Shown: positions 7,470 through 17,002 of the stretch, piece by piece
How the letters are laid out: each line of letters starts with the position of its first letter
Position numbering within the stretch: the stretch's first letter is position 1
Assembly (NCBI GenBank): GCA_905214105.1
Contig: CAJMKK010000002.1
Coordinates: 310,001-374,000 of the forward strand
Origin: an uncultured bacterium
GTDB lineage: Bacteria; Actinomycetota; Coriobacteriia; Coriobacteriales; Coriobacteriaceae
Direction: 5' to 3'
Length of the DNA stretch: 64,000 nucleotides
Notes under the pieces: model-generated
Told to the model about the DNA's origin: nothing
Databases searched by the model: none
What the model saw: the letters and a program-made list of their open reading frames with translations, nothing else
Position numbers and translations under genes: made by a program

Positions 7470-9272
7470 ATGTCTCAGAGAAGCACCAGCCCGCTCAAAC
7501 GCTCCACCGTTCGCCGCACGCTTCAGCGTTTTTGGGACGTCACGCGCACACAGCCGCTGATTGTCTTTCTCTCGGTGTTCTCGTCGGCGGGCTACATCTT
7601 TTTGCTCACGTTTGCCAACACCTACGTGATGGCCCTTATCGTTGACCGCGTTCAGGCCGGCCCCGTGGCGGGTGACCAGGTGTTTGAGGTCTTTGGCCCC
7701 TATATCCTGGCGCTCGTACTCGTTAACCTGGTGGGTCAGATCCTCTCCAAGCTGCAGGACTACACCGTCTACAAGCTCGAGATTGCGGGCAACTATCACC
7801 TGGCGCGTCTATGCTTCGACACGCTCTCCAACCAATCCATGACATTCCATGCCAGCCGCTTTGGCGGATCGCTTGTGAGCCAGACAAGCCGTTTTATGAG
7901 CGGCTACACGGGTCTGGTCGACGTGACGGTGTATTCGCTCATCCCCACCATCACCTCGGTCATCTGCACCGTGGCCGCACTCGCCCCGGTGGTGCCGACG
8001 TTTACCGTGATCCTGGTGTGCATCATGGTCGTCTACATTGCGTTTGTCTGGCTTATGTACAAGCGCATCATGCCGCTTTCGGCCGCGACGTCCGCCGCGC
8101 AAAACAAGCTCTCGGGCGTGCTGTCCGACGCGGTCACGAACATCCTGGCCGTCAAGACCTGCGGGCGCGAGGACTTTGAACGCGATCTGTTCGACGCCGC
8201 CGATCGTGCCGCGCGCGACGCCGAGACGGTCTCGATGCACGCCATGATGCAGCGCAACTTTACGACCTCGGGCCTTATCGTCATCACCATGGCCGTGGTG
8301 AGTGTGTTTGTGGCGGGCGGCAACGCGTGGTTTGGCATCTCGGCCGGCTCGCTCGTCATGATCTTTACCTACACCTATAACCTCACCATGCGTCTGAACT
8401 ACGTGAGTTCCATGATGCAGCGCATCAACCGCGCTTTGGGCGATGCGGCCGAGATGACGCGCGTGCTGGACGAGCCGCGTCTGGTGGCAGACGACGAGAA
8501 CGCTCCCGAGCTTAAAGTGACCGAAGGTGCGATTGATTTTGAGCACCTGAGCTTTGCATATCGTGACGCCGCGGCGGGCGAGAACGTGTTCGACGACCTG
8601 ACGCTTCACGTGGCGGCGGGCCAGCGCGTGGGCCTGGTGGGTAAATCGGGCTCGGGCAAGTCGACGCTTACCAAGCTGTTGCTGCGCTTGGACGATGTGC
8701 AGGGCGGCCGCGTGCTCGTGGACGGCCAGAACGTCTCGCGCTGTACGCAGCAGAGCCTTCGCCGCCAGGTTGCCTACGTGCCGCAGGAGGCGCTGCTGTT
8801 TCACCGCTCCATTCGCGAAAACATTGCCTACGGTCGTCCCAACGCCACTGATGAGCAGATTCGTGAGGCGGCGCGCCTGGCCAATGCCCTGGAGTTTATC
8901 GACCGCTTGCCCCGTGGCTTTGACACCATGGTGGGCGAGCGTGGCGTTAAGCTCTCGGGCGGCCAGCGTCAGCGTGTGGCTATCGCCCGCGCCATCCTAA
9001 CCGACGCGCCGATTCTGGTGCTCGATGAGGCGACCTCTGCCCTCGACAGCGAGTCCGAGGCGCTGGTGCAGGAGGCGCTCGAAAACCTGATGCGTGGACG
9101 TACCTCCATTGTGGTGGCGCACCGCCTGTCCACCGTGGCGGCGCTCGATCGCATTGTGGTGCTGGCGGATGGCGAGATCGTCGAGGACGGCACGCATGTG
9201 CAGCTCGTCGAGGCGGGCGGCGAGTACGCGAGCCTGTGGAGTCGTCAGACCGGCGCATTCTTGGAGGCGTAA
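7470..9272 (+). CDS. ABC transporter, fused permease and ATPase
   Basis: A 600-residue half-transporter of the exporter type (MsbA/LmrA-like). The N-terminal membrane domain with about six helices covers residues 30-330. The nucleotide-binding domain has Walker A GKSGSGKST near 390, signature LSGGQRQR near 494, Walker B ILVLDEATSALD near 516 and the H-loop VVAHRLST near 550. Such proteins work as homo- or heterodimers exporting lipids, peptides or drugs. No partner half-transporter is adjacent, so a homodimer is likely. ATG 7470 is chosen for AAAGGA six bases upstream; longer in-frame starts at 7416 and 7434 lack a site. The substrate is unknown. Confidence 0.93.
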   Translation: MSQRSTSPLKRSTVRRTLQRFWDVTRTQPLIVFLSVFSSAGYIFLLTFANTYVMALIVDRVQAGPVAGDQVFEVFGPYILALVLVNLVGQILSKLQDYTVYKLEIAGNYHLARLCFDTLSNQSMTFHASRFGGSLVSQTSRFMSGYTGLVDVTVYSLIPTITSVICTVAALAPVVPTFTVILVCIMVVYIAFVWLMYKRIMPLSAATSAAQNKLSGVLSDAVTNILAVKTCGREDFERDLFDAADRAARDAETVSMHAMMQRNFTTSGLIVITMAVVSVFVAGGNAWFGISAGSLVMIFTYTYNLTMRLNYVSSMMQRINRALGDAAEMTRVLDEPRLVADDENAPELKVTEGAIDFEHLSFAYRDAAAGENVFDDLTLHVAAGQRVGLVGKSGSGKSTLTKLLLRLDDVQGGRVLVDGQNVSRCTQQSLRRQVAYVPQEALLFHRSIRENIAYGRPNATDEQIREAARLANALEFIDRLPRGFDTMVGERGVKLSGGQRQRVAIARAILTDAPILVLDEATSALDSESEALVQEALENLMRGRTSIVVAHRLSTVAALDRIVVLADGEIVEDGTHVQLVEAGGEYASLWSRQTGAFLEA

Positions 9273-9335
9273 GCGTCTCGGACGTGGGACAATTGTGCCT
9301 ATCAGTTTATTGTGCCGTTGAGCCGAGGAGTCGTT

Positions 9336-10001
9336 ATGCCACGCGAGACCAATGCCGCCAAGCGCGAGCGCGCCATCGAGGTGTGTGAGCGCCTCAACCG
9401 TCGCTATGGCCCGGTCGAGTGCTTTTTGGACCACGAGAATCCCTTCCGCCTGCTGATCGCGGTGCTGCTTTCGGCGCAAACGACCGATGCGCAGGTCAAC
9501 AAGGTGACGCCGCGGCTGTTTGCCCAGTGGCCCACGCCCGAGGCCATGGCCGGGGCGAGCGTGGCTGACGTGGCGGACACCATCAGGTCACTCGGCTTCT
9601 ACAAGAGCAAAGCCAAGCATGCCGTCGAGGCCGCGCAGATGATCGTCGCCGACTATGGCGGCGAGGTGCCGGCCGACATGAAGGAACTCGTGAAGCTGCC
9701 GGGCGTGGGACGCAAGACGGCGAACATCGTGCTCAACGTGGGGTATGGCATCGTGGAGGGCATTGCGGTGGACACGCACGTCAACCGCATTGCGCACCGC
9801 CTGATGCTGAGCCCCAAGACGCATGCCAAGGAGCCGCTCAAGACCGAGCAGGATCTGCTCAAGATTTTGCCGCGCGAGTATTGGGAGTCGGTCAACCACC
9901 AGTGGATCACCTTCGGTCGCGAGATCTGCGACGCCCGCAAACCCAAGTGTGACGAGTGTCCGCTGGCAGATTTGTGCCCCAGCGTGCGCGTAGCGGGGTA
10001 G
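9336..10001 (+). CDS. nth: Endonuclease III
   Basis: A 221-residue DNA glycosylase/AP lyase for oxidised pyrimidines. The helix-hairpin-helix is LPGVGRKTANIVL with the catalytic lysine. The catalytic aspartate is in AVDTHVNRI, and the [4Fe-4S] cluster ligands CX6CX2CX5C are intact near the C-terminus (C-DARKPK-C-DE-C-PLADL-C). ATG 9336 follows GAGGAG. It is followed by a terminator and then mfd, making a short DNA-repair neighbourhood. Unlike the MutY-like protein upstream it keeps its cluster. Confidence 0.95.
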   Translation: MPRETNAAKRERAIEVCERLNRRYGPVECFLDHENPFRLLIAVLLSAQTTDAQVNKVTPRLFAQWPTPEAMAGASVADVADTIRSLGFYKSKAKHAVEAAQMIVADYGGEVPADMKELVKLPGVGRKTANIVLNVGYGIVEGIAVDTHVNRIAHRLMLSPKTHAKEPLKTEQDLLKILPREYWESVNHQWITFGREICDARKPKCDECPLADLCPSVRVAG

Positions 10002-10105
10002 GGCGGAACGCATCTTCGTCTGGCGTTTTTTGCGGGGCTGGGTTTGCCCTTGAGCCGGAGTCCTCTCCATGCGCTACCATGACAGACAATGTATTTGACG
10101 TACGA

Positions 10106-10133
10106 CCCGCCGAGCTTGCCCCGGCGGGCTTTT
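10106..10133 (+). terminator. Terminator between nth and mfd
   Basis: CCCGCCG (10106-10112) pairs with CGGCGGG (10122-10128), followed by CTTTT. It ends only 25 bases before the mfd start, so it could also modulate mfd expression. Confidence 0.65.
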
Positions 10134-10158
10134 GGCGTTGCGATGCCGGAGGAACAGC

Positions 10159-13100
10159 ATGCTCATTCACCGTATAGCCGCGCAGCTCTACACTGCCGAG
10201 GCGCTGCAGACCGTCGAGGCCGGACTCGATGCCGGCGAGGACGTGACGCTGGCCGTGTCGCAGTCGGGCCGCACGCTCATGGCGGCAGCTCAGTTTGCGC
10301 GCCGTCCGCGTCCCACGGTCTACATCGTGAGCGGCGAGGACGCGGCCGATCGCGCCGCGCGCAGCCTGGCCGCCTATGTGGGTCTGGCGCATGTGTGCCG
10401 CTTTCCCGAGCGCAAAGACTATCCATGGCGTGAGCGGGCGCCCGACGACGCCGAGGTGGCCCAACGCTGCGAGGCTTTAGGGCGCATCGTGCGCGGCGAT
10501 AACTGCATCATGGTCGCCTCGGCCCGCGCGCTACTGCGTTGCGTGCCGCCGGTCGAGAGCCGCTATTGGGAGTCCACCACCTTTGCGGTGGGCGAGGAGA
10601 TTCCCTTCGACGAGGTGCCGCAGCGCCTGGTGGGCATGGGCTACACCAATGCCGGCGCCGCCGACGCGCCCGGTCTGTTCCGCGTGCACGGCGACACCGT
10701 CGAGGTGTTTCCCGCACAGGAAAAGGCGCCCGTGCGCATTGAGTTTTTTGGCGACGAGATCGACCGCATCCGCCGCATGGTGAGCTCCACGGGCCAAACC
10801 ATCGGCAACGAGGACAGCATCGAGATCTTCCCCTGCCGTGAGCTGGCGCTTACCGACGATGCCGTCCACAACATGCACGTGGCGCTCTATCGCGCCAGTC
10901 AGGACGACAGCAAACTGGCGGCGCTGCTCGAGATGGTGGATGCGCGTATCGTCACGCCCGAGCTCGACCGCTTTTTGCCGGTGATGTACGGCCAGACCGT
11001 AAGCCCGTTGGCGCACGTGAGCGGCAAGGCACTCGTGGTTCTGTCCGAGCCGCGCTCGCTGTTCGACGACTGCCTGCGTGCCTACGAGGATATCGAGGCC
11101 CGTGCCGGCGAGGCGGGGATTGACCGCCTGGACGGTCTGTACGTGCGCGCTCAACAGCTCGATTTTGGTGCCCAGCAGCGCCTGAACTACGTAAGCCTCA
11201 TTCGTGCCGGCGGCGCGGTGACGGCCGAGCTCAAGATTGAGCAGCCTGCCATCGCAGGCTCGGACAACCGTTTTATGACGCGCATCCAGGAGGTCGTGGG
11301 CAAGCGCTATGCCTGCGTGTTTGCCATTCCCGACCGCGGCGCGCGTGAGTCGATGGAGCTCACCTTTGGCGACGAGGGCATTACCTTTGAGGAATCGCTG
11401 ACCGCGGCGCCCGAAAATGCCGGCGCTATCGGCGACCGCGTGCGCGTGGCAGCGGCGGATTCCGCCGACCGTGCCGCACGCCAGGAGGCCCACGCTTCCA
11501 TTCGCGAGCGTAAGGCCGACGCACTCAACGCCCGCTCGCTCGAGGCGGGCGCGGCCCAGGCTGCCGCCGGTGCCGCCGTGCCCACCATCTCGCGCGGGCG
11601 CGTGACCTTTGTCGATGCCGCCCTGCCGCAGGGCGTGGTGGTGCCCGATGCCAACCTGGCCGTGTTCTCGATCGCCGACCTCAACGCCCGTATGGATGCC
11701 AACCGCGCGCGCAGCCGCCGCAAGGTGGACATTACGCAGATCACCTTCCCGTTTAAGCCGGGCGACTACGTGGTGCACGCCACTCACGGCATCGCACTCT
11801 TTAGCGAGATTGCGCGTCAGGAAGTGGGCGGCAAAGAGCGCGACTACTTTTTGCTGGAATATGCCGACGGCGACAAGCTCTACGTGCCGCTCGAGCAGGT
11901 CGACCGCATCACGCGCTATGTTGGCCCCGACGGCGACAAACCGCGCCTGACCAGGCTCAACACAGCCGACTGGACGCGCGCCACCAACAAGGCGCGCAAG
12001 AACGCCAAAAAGCTGGCGTTTGACCTGGTCGACCTGTATACGCGCCGCTCATCAATCGCGGGTATCGCCTGCCCGCCTGACACGCCCGAGCAGATCGAGA
12101 TGGAGGAGAGCTTTCCTTACGACGAGACGCGCGACCAGCTGGAGGCCATCGCCGACATTAAGGCCGATATGGAGGCGCCCAAGCCCATGGACCGCCTGCT
12201 GTGCGGCGACGTGGGTTTTGGCAAGACCGAGGTTGCCCTGCGCGCGGCGTTTAAGTGCGTGGACTCCGGCCGCCAGGTCATGGTGCTCTGCCCCACGACC
12301 ATTCTGGCCCAGCAGCACTACGAGACGTTCTTTGAGCGCTTTGCCCCGTTTGGCCTCGAGGTCGAAGTGCTCAGCCGCTTCCGCACCCCGGCGCAGCAAA
12401 AGCGCGCGCTCAAGGCGTTCGCCGAGGGCATGATCGATGTGCTCATCGGCACGCACCGCCTGCTTTCGGCCGATGTGAACCCCAAGAACCTGGGCCTGGT
12501 GATTATCGACGAGGAACAGCGCTTTGGCGTGCAGCACAAGGAGCAGCTCAAGAACCTGCGTGAGCAGATTGACGTGCTCACGCTTTCGGCAACGCCGATT
12601 CCGCGAACCATGCAGATGGCCACGAGCGGCGTGCGCGATATGAGCCTGATCACCACGCCGCCGACCGGGCGTCGTCCCGTGATCGTGCACGTGGGGGAGT
12701 ACGACCCTGACGTGGTAAGTGCGGCGATTCGCCTGGAGGTGGGCCGCGGCGGTCAGGTGTACTACGTGTCCAACCGCGTCAAGACCATCGACGACGCCGT
12801 GGCGCGCGTGCACGAGGCCGCGCCCGAGGCGCGCGTGGGCGTGGCGCACGGCAAGATGAGCCCGCGCGAGGTCGAGGACGTGATGATCGAGTTCGCGACC
12901 AAAAAGATCGACGTGCTCATCGCCACGACCATCGTGGAGAGCGGCATCGACAACGCGACCGCCAACACGCTCATCATCGAGGATTCGCAGCGCCTAGGCC
13001 TGGCGCAGCTCTATCAGCTCAAGGGCCGTGTGGGTCGCTCTGCCACGCAGGCCTACGCGTACTTTATGTTCCCGGGCGAGCTGCCACTCACCGAGGAGGC

Positions 13101-13791
13101 GACGGCGCGCCTGACCGCACTTTCCGAGTTCCAGGACCTGGGCAGCGGCATGCGCATCGCCATGCGCGACCTGGAGATTCGCGGCGCCGGCTCGCTTATG
13201 GGCGCCGAGCAGCACGGCAACCTGTCGAGCGTGGGCTTTGACCTGTTTACGCAGATGCTGGGCCAGGCGGTGGCCGAGGCGCGCGGCGATGACGACGCCG
13301 GCGTGGAGGCGGCGAGCGTGGGCATTAACCTGCCGGCCGATTACTTCTTGTCCGAGGAGTACCTGCCGGCGGTGGATCAGCGCGTGCTCGTGTACCGTAA
13401 GCTCGCAGCGGCCGAGGACCTGGAGAGCATCGACGAGGTGCAGGAAGAGACCGAGGCCGCGCATGGCGAGCTGCCGTTGGCGGGACTCAACCTGTTCAAT
13501 CGCGCACGAATCCGCATTCGCGGCGAGCGCCTGGGGCTCGAGAGCGTCACGCTCAGCGGCGGTCGCATCACGTTTTTGGGCGTCGACGTGCCCAAGAAGG
13601 TGGCCTTTGAGCTTAAGACCCGCTATGGCGCGGTGAACTTCCCCAAGAGCCGCAAGCTGTCGGTGCCCTACAAGGCGGGCGCCGGCGCAGGCAGCGGCCT
13701 GGGTCGCGGCCTCGACGCCAACGACGGCACCGGCCCCGTGGCCGCGGCACTCATGCTGCTGCAGCAGTTGGGAGCTAGTGATGATGACTAG
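10159..13791 (+). CDS. mfd: Transcription-repair coupling factor Mfd
   Basis: A 1210-residue Mfd, the normal full length. The order of domains is the UvrB-like N-terminal region (about 1-330), the CarD-like RNA-polymerase interaction domain with FKPGDYVVHATHGIA near 535, the helicase core with Walker A GDVGFGKTE near 690 and IIDEEQRFG near 785, and the helicase C part with ATTIVESGIDN. The C-terminal TRCF domain follows. It displaces stalled RNA polymerase and recruits UvrA for nucleotide excision repair. ATG 10159 follows GGAGGA. The C-terminal tail has a Gly/Ala-rich low-complexity stretch near 1180. Confidence 0.97.
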   Translation: MLIHRIAAQLYTAEALQTVEAGLDAGEDVTLAVSQSGRTLMAAAQFARRPRPTVYIVSGEDAADRAARSLAAYVGLAHVCRFPERKDYPWRERAPDDAEVAQRCEALGRIVRGDNCIMVASARALLRCVPPVESRYWESTTFAVGEEIPFDEVPQRLVGMGYTNAGAADAPGLFRVHGDTVEVFPAQEKAPVRIEFFGDEIDRIRRMVSSTGQTIGNEDSIEIFPCRELALTDDAVHNMHVALYRASQDDSKLAALLEMVDARIVTPELDRFLPVMYGQTVSPLAHVSGKALVVLSEPRSLFDDCLRAYEDIEARAGEAGIDRLDGLYVRAQQLDFGAQQRLNYVSLIRAGGAVTAELKIEQPAIAGSDNRFMTRIQEVVGKRYACVFAIPDRGARESMELTFGDEGITFEESLTAAPENAGAIGDRVRVAAADSADRAARQEAHASIRERKADALNARSLEAGAAQAAAGAAVPTISRGRVTFVDAALPQGVVVPDANLAVFSIADLNARMDANRARSRRKVDITQITFPFKPGDYVVHATHGIALFSEIARQEVGGKERDYFLLEYADGDKLYVPLEQVDRITRYVGPDGDKPRLTRLNTADWTRATNKARKNAKKLAFDLVDLYTRRSSIAGIACPPDTPEQIEMEESFPYDETRDQLEAIADIKADMEAPKPMDRLLCGDVGFGKTEVALRAAFKCVDSGRQVMVLCPTTILAQQHYETFFERFAPFGLEVEVLSRFRTPAQQKRALKAFAEGMIDVLIGTHRLLSADVNPKNLGLVIIDEEQRFGVQHKEQLKNLREQIDVLTLSATPIPRTMQMATSGVRDMSLITTPPTGRRPVIVHVGEYDPDVVSAAIRLEVGRGGQVYYVSNRVKTIDDAVARVHEAAPEARVGVAHGKMSPREVEDVMIEFATKKIDVLIATTIVESGIDNATANTLIIEDSQRLGLAQLYQLKGRVGRSATQAYAYFMFPGELPLTEEATARLTALSEFQDLGSGMRIAMRDLEIRGAGSLMGAEQHGNLSSVGFDLFTQMLGQAVAEARGDDDAGVEAASVGINLPADYFLSEEYLPAVDQRVLVYRKLAAAEDLESIDEVQEETEAAHGELPLAGLNLFNRARIRIRGERLGLESVTLSGGRITFLGVDVPKKVAFELKTRYGAVNFPKSRKLSVPYKAGAGAGSGLGRGLDANDGTGPVAAALMLLQQLGASDDD

Positions 13792-13847
13792 CGAGTCGAC
13801 GTTGCAAACACCCCATTTGGGCACTCTGGTTCCATCGAAAGGAAAGT

Positions 13848-14711
13848 ATGTTCGGGTACATCTATAAGAAAGATGCCGCCATTATCGCGGTTGTCCTGTG
13901 CCTTTGTCTGGGCGTGGGCAGTGTCTTCGATTATCAGATCTCGAGCGCGCTGTTCAACATCGGCAGCATGTACGGCCGCTTTATCGAGGCCGCCGGCGAG
14001 CTGCCGTTCGAGCTGACGGCAAGCGTCGCAGGCGTCATGCTCGTGCGCGCGGTGCGTCCCGACTCCAGGGGGAGCAAATGGCTCGCCGTGCTCGGCATCC
14101 TCGTCAACATTGGCCTGGCCGGCTACGAGATCGTTTCGTCCCTGCGGGTCGGCGGCAAACTCGTCGCAGCTCAGTTGGTGCTGACGTTTGTGCTGGCCAT
14201 CGTCGCCAACCTTGTTGTCTATCGCCTCACGCGCACGACCGAGTCCGACGAGCTCACGCGCTGGGCGTTGATGGTGCTTGCCGTGTGGGTCGCTCAGGCC
14301 ATTATCCTCAACGTGATCGTCAAGCCGCTGTGGTCGCGCCCGCGCATGCGCGTGATCGAGGTCACGCCGGGGCTCAATTTTCAGCCGTGGTGGGTAATCG
14401 GCAATCCCGACAAGTGGACCTATATCGCCGCCGGCGTGATCAAGGACGGGTTCAAGTCGTTCGCGAGCGGGCACACCGCGCATGCGGCGATCGGCCTTAT
14501 GCTCGCCGGGCTTCCCGCGGCAGCCTTTAAGGAAAAACCTTCGCGTCGCCGCGTGATCTTTTGGGCGGCGGCTGTGGTCGCGGCGCTCGTCGCCTTTGGC
14601 CGTATCGTGATCGGAGCTCACTTTTTGAGCGACGTGAGCTGCGGCTTTGCCCTGGTGTTGGCGCTTGAGTGCCTTGCCGCGCGCGTTGCCTATCCCAACG
14701 GCGTACAATAG
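13848..14711 (+). CDS. PAP2-family membrane phosphatase
   Basis: A 287-residue integral membrane protein with about six helices. The three phosphatase motifs are visible in order: KPLWSRPRMR (motif 1) near 160, SFASGHTAHA (motif 2, catalytic His) near 205 and RIVIGAHFLSDV (motif 3) near 250. Family members dephosphorylate undecaprenyl pyrophosphate or phosphatidic-acid-type lipids at the outer face of the membrane. ATG 13848 has GAAAGGA upstream. The exact lipid substrate is not decidable here. Confidence 0.9.
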   Translation: MFGYIYKKDAAIIAVVLCLCLGVGSVFDYQISSALFNIGSMYGRFIEAAGELPFELTASVAGVMLVRAVRPDSRGSKWLAVLGILVNIGLAGYEIVSSLRVGGKLVAAQLVLTFVLAIVANLVVYRLTRTTESDELTRWALMVLAVWVAQAIILNVIVKPLWSRPRMRVIEVTPGLNFQPWWVIGNPDKWTYIAAGVIKDGFKSFASGHTAHAAIGLMLAGLPAAAFKEKPSRRRVIFWAAAVVAALVAFGRIVIGAHFLSDVSCGFALVLALECLAARVAYPNGVQ

Positions 14712-14756
14712 CCCCATCTGAATCATTGGGCCCGTGCCCGGCTAGAGAGGATTGCC

Positions 14757-15782
14757 ATGCTCGCGTTTAACAACGACTATTCCCACGGCGCACATCCGGC
14801 AGTGCTGCAGGCGCTCGTCGACACCAACATGGAGCCGCAGCCCGGCTACGGTACCGATGCGCACACCGAGCGTGCCAAGCAGCTTATCCGCGAGGTCTGT
14901 CAGGCGCCCGACGCCGACGTGTTTTTTCTAGTGGGCGGCACGCAGGCCAACGCGACGGTGATCGACATGCTGCTCGCGCCGTACGAGGGCGTCGTTGCTG
15001 CTGAGACTGGCCACGTCGCCTGCCATGAGGCGGGCGCTATCGAGTTTGGCGGCCACAAGGTGCTCACCATTCCCGGCTACGAGGGCAAGATGCACGCCGA
15101 GGACCTCGAGAACTATATCCAGGTGTTCTACGAAAACGAGAGCTACGAGCACACGGTGTTCCCAGGTGCCGTGTACGTGAGCCTATCGACCGAGTACGGC
15201 ACGCTGTATTCCAAGGCCGAGCTCGCGGCGATTCATGCGGTGTGCCAGAAGCGCGAGATTCCGTTGTTTGTGGATGGCGCCCGCCTGGCCTATGCGCTGG
15301 CGGCCGATGAGTGCGACATTACCCTGCCCGAGCTGGCGCAGCTGTGCGACGTGTTCTACATCGGTGGCACCAAGTGCGGCGCTCTGTGCGGCGAGGCCGT
15401 GGTGTTTTGCGGCATGCATGCTCCGGCGCATCCCATTCCGCGCATTAAGCAGCACGGCGCGCTGTTGGCCAAGGGCCGCCTGACGGGTGTGCAGTTCGAG
15501 GCTCTTTTTACCGATGGCCTGTATTTTGAGATTGGTCGCCAGGCGATTGAGACGGCTCAGGCGCTGCGTCGTGTGCTGCACGAGCGCGGCTACCAGTTCT
15601 TTTTGGAGACGCCGACCAACCAGCAGTTTGTGATTCTGCCCAACGAGGATATGGCCCGCATTCGCGAGCATGCGGCGATCGAGTACTGGGAAAAGTACGA
15701 CGAGACCCACACGGTGGTGCGCTTTTGCACCAGCTGGGCCACGACGCAGGAGGACATCGACGCGCTGGCGGCTGTCCTGTAG
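14757..15782 (+). CDS. Low-specificity threonine aldolase-type PLP enzyme
   Basis: A 341-residue fold-type I PLP enzyme of the beta-eliminating lyase family (threonine aldolase group). The N-terminal NDYSHGAHP, the GGTQANATV cofactor loop near 62, VDGARLAYAL near 175 and the PLP lysine in GGTKCGAL near 205 are all present. The expected reaction is threonine or allo-threonine to glycine plus acetaldehyde. ATG 14757 follows GAGAGGA. A terminator follows. Confidence 0.88.
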   Translation: MLAFNNDYSHGAHPAVLQALVDTNMEPQPGYGTDAHTERAKQLIREVCQAPDADVFFLVGGTQANATVIDMLLAPYEGVVAAETGHVACHEAGAIEFGGHKVLTIPGYEGKMHAEDLENYIQVFYENESYEHTVFPGAVYVSLSTEYGTLYSKAELAAIHAVCQKREIPLFVDGARLAYALAADECDITLPELAQLCDVFYIGGTKCGALCGEAVVFCGMHAPAHPIPRIKQHGALLAKGRLTGVQFEALFTDGLYFEIGRQAIETAQALRRVLHERGYQFFLETPTNQQFVILPNEDMARIREHAAIEYWEKYDETHTVVRFCTSWATTQEDIDALAAVL

Positions 15783-15800
15783 CCTGATGTAATGACGAGG

Positions 15801-15837
15801 GGCCGCCTTGCGCTGGGTTTGGCGCAGGGCGGCCTTT
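15801..15837 (+). terminator. Terminator after the aldolase
   Basis: GGCCGCCTTGCGC pairs with GCGCAGGGCGGCC (one mismatch) and is followed by TTTGCTTTT. It lies immediately before the acetyltransferase start. Confidence 0.8.
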
Positions 15838-15859
15838 GCTTTTGAGGGGGAGGGGCTGT

Positions 15860-16459
15860 ATGCCCGAGAAATCCGAGATGTCCGAGCCGGCGATTCGCCT
15901 GGCGACGCCCGAAGACGCGCCGGCGTTGCTTGCCATCTATGAGCCGTATGTGCGCGAGACGGCGATAACCTGCGAATACGAGGTGCCGAGCGTTGAGGAG
16001 TTCGCCGGGCGCATCGAGCGCACGCTCAAGCGCTATCCGTACCTGGTGATGGAGCTGGACGGGCGTCCGGTAGGCTATGCCTATGTGAGTCCGCTTAACA
16101 GCCGCGAGGCCTACGACTGGTCGGTCGAGACGTCGATCTACCTGGCGCGCGACGTGCGCCACGGCGGGCTGGGCCGCAAGCTGCACGATGCGCTCAAGCA
16201 ATGCCTGGTCGCGATGGGCATCACCAACATGTGCGCGCTCATTGCCGTGCCGCACGATAAGGACGACGAGTACCTGACGCACAACAGCCAGGATTTCCAT
16301 GCCCATATGGGGTATCGCCTGGTGGGTGCCTTCGACCGTTGCGCTCAAAAGTTCGGTCGCTGGTACGACATGTGTTGGATGGAGCTGGTCCTAGCCGAGC
16401 GCATACCCAACCAACCCAAGCCAACCTGGTTCCCCGACCTCCCCAAACCTGCCATTTAG
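15860..16459 (+). CDS. GNAT acetyltransferase, phosphinothricin-acetyltransferase-like
   Basis: A 199-residue GNAT enzyme. The N-terminus IRLATPEDAPALLAIYEPYVRETAITCEYE matches the phosphinothricin/methionine-sulfoximine acetyltransferase group, and the acetyl-CoA loop is RHGGLGRKL near 118. The C-terminus (HMGYRLVGAF... RWYDMCWMEL) is also family-typical. ATG 15860 follows GGGGGAGGGG. A palindromic repeat begins inside its last codons and continues downstream, so the last dozen residues (PKPTWFPDLPKPAI) may be repeat-derived. Confidence 0.85.
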   Translation: MPEKSEMSEPAIRLATPEDAPALLAIYEPYVRETAITCEYEVPSVEEFAGRIERTLKRYPYLVMELDGRPVGYAYVSPLNSREAYDWSVETSIYLARDVRHGGLGRKLHDALKQCLVAMGITNMCALIAVPHDKDDEYLTHNSQDFHAHMGYRLVGAFDRCAQKFGRWYDMCWMELVLAERIPNQPKPTWFPDLPKPAI

Positions 16460-16496
16460 GGACAGGTTTATTTTGGCAGGTTTTATCTGGGCAAAC
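16445..16496 (+). repeat. Interspersed hairpin repeat, family R1, copy 1
   Basis: This 50-base motif, with AAACCTGCC near its left end and the core GGCAGGTTTTATCTGGGCAA at its right, recurs at 34697-34747 in the same orientation and at 16591-16638 and 24441-24486 inverted. Copy 1 overlaps the 3-prime end of the acetyltransferase gene. Confidence 0.85.
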
Positions 16497-16503
16497 GTTG
16501 CAA

Positions 16504-16547
16504 GCCGCTGCGAAGGATGCGGATACCTTCGCGGCGGCTTTTGTTTT
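16504..16547 (+). terminator. Strong hairpin and T-tract between two R1 copies
   Basis: GCCGCTGCGAAGG pairs with CCTTCGCGGCGGC (one mismatch), followed by TTTTGTTTT. It probably ends the acetyltransferase transcript. Confidence 0.8.
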
Positions 16548-16590
16548 GGGTGTGTATGACCAAGGCGATTGACCTGCGGATGCAGCAAAG

Positions 16591-16638
16591 CTCCAGATAA
16601 AACCGACCAAACTAGACCTGTCCCTTTTTGGCAGGTTT
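16591..16638 (-). repeat. Repeat family R1, copy 2 (inverted)
   Basis: Reverse-complement copy of the R1 motif (CCAGATAAAACCGACCAAAC at the left end, then CCTGTCCCTTTTTGGCAGG). Together with copy 1 it brackets the terminator, forming a 195-base inverted unit. Confidence 0.8.
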
Positions 16639-16728
16639 TTGGCTGTCTTGTGGCATCAAATCGCCGCAAGAAGCACGGCGTTCGTATGCTATTTTGACCT
16701 GAATCGTCCCCTCGGGACGCCTTGCGAG

Positions 16729-16851
16729 CTAAGTGAGTAGACTTTTTGGCGCAGGGCGAGCACAAAGCGCATCTGCCTTACTAAAACCGCAGGTCACAGA
16801 GATGGCTGTTTTGGGTGTGCTCGGCAGATCGCGAAAAGTCTACTCACTTAG
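16729..16851. repeat. MITE-like element, family M1, copy 1
   Basis: A 123-base non-coding element with perfect 18-base terminal inverted repeats (CTAAGTGAGTAGACTTTT at 16729-16746, complement at 16834-16851). A second copy lies at 25225-25346. No target-site duplication is obvious. The rest of the gene-free stretch 16460-17002 holds R1 copies and nothing else I recognise. Confidence 0.88.
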
Positions 16852-17002
16852 GTTTACGGTGCTGGATATTCTGGACAGGAACAGTTGAGCTTGGACGGCG
16901 TGCGTTGCCAGGCGATGCTGGCATTTGCGCCATGCTGGTTTGAGATTTTATAAAAACCGCAGGTAAAACGTATATTAGGTGCATTTTGCCTGGTTTGGCG
17001 CG

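Noticed and set aside
5837..7471. A 544-codon open frame on the minus strand
   Set aside because: It is antisense to rmuC, which has clear family motifs. High-GC coding DNA commonly leaves long open antisense frames, and no domain or ribosome site is evident.
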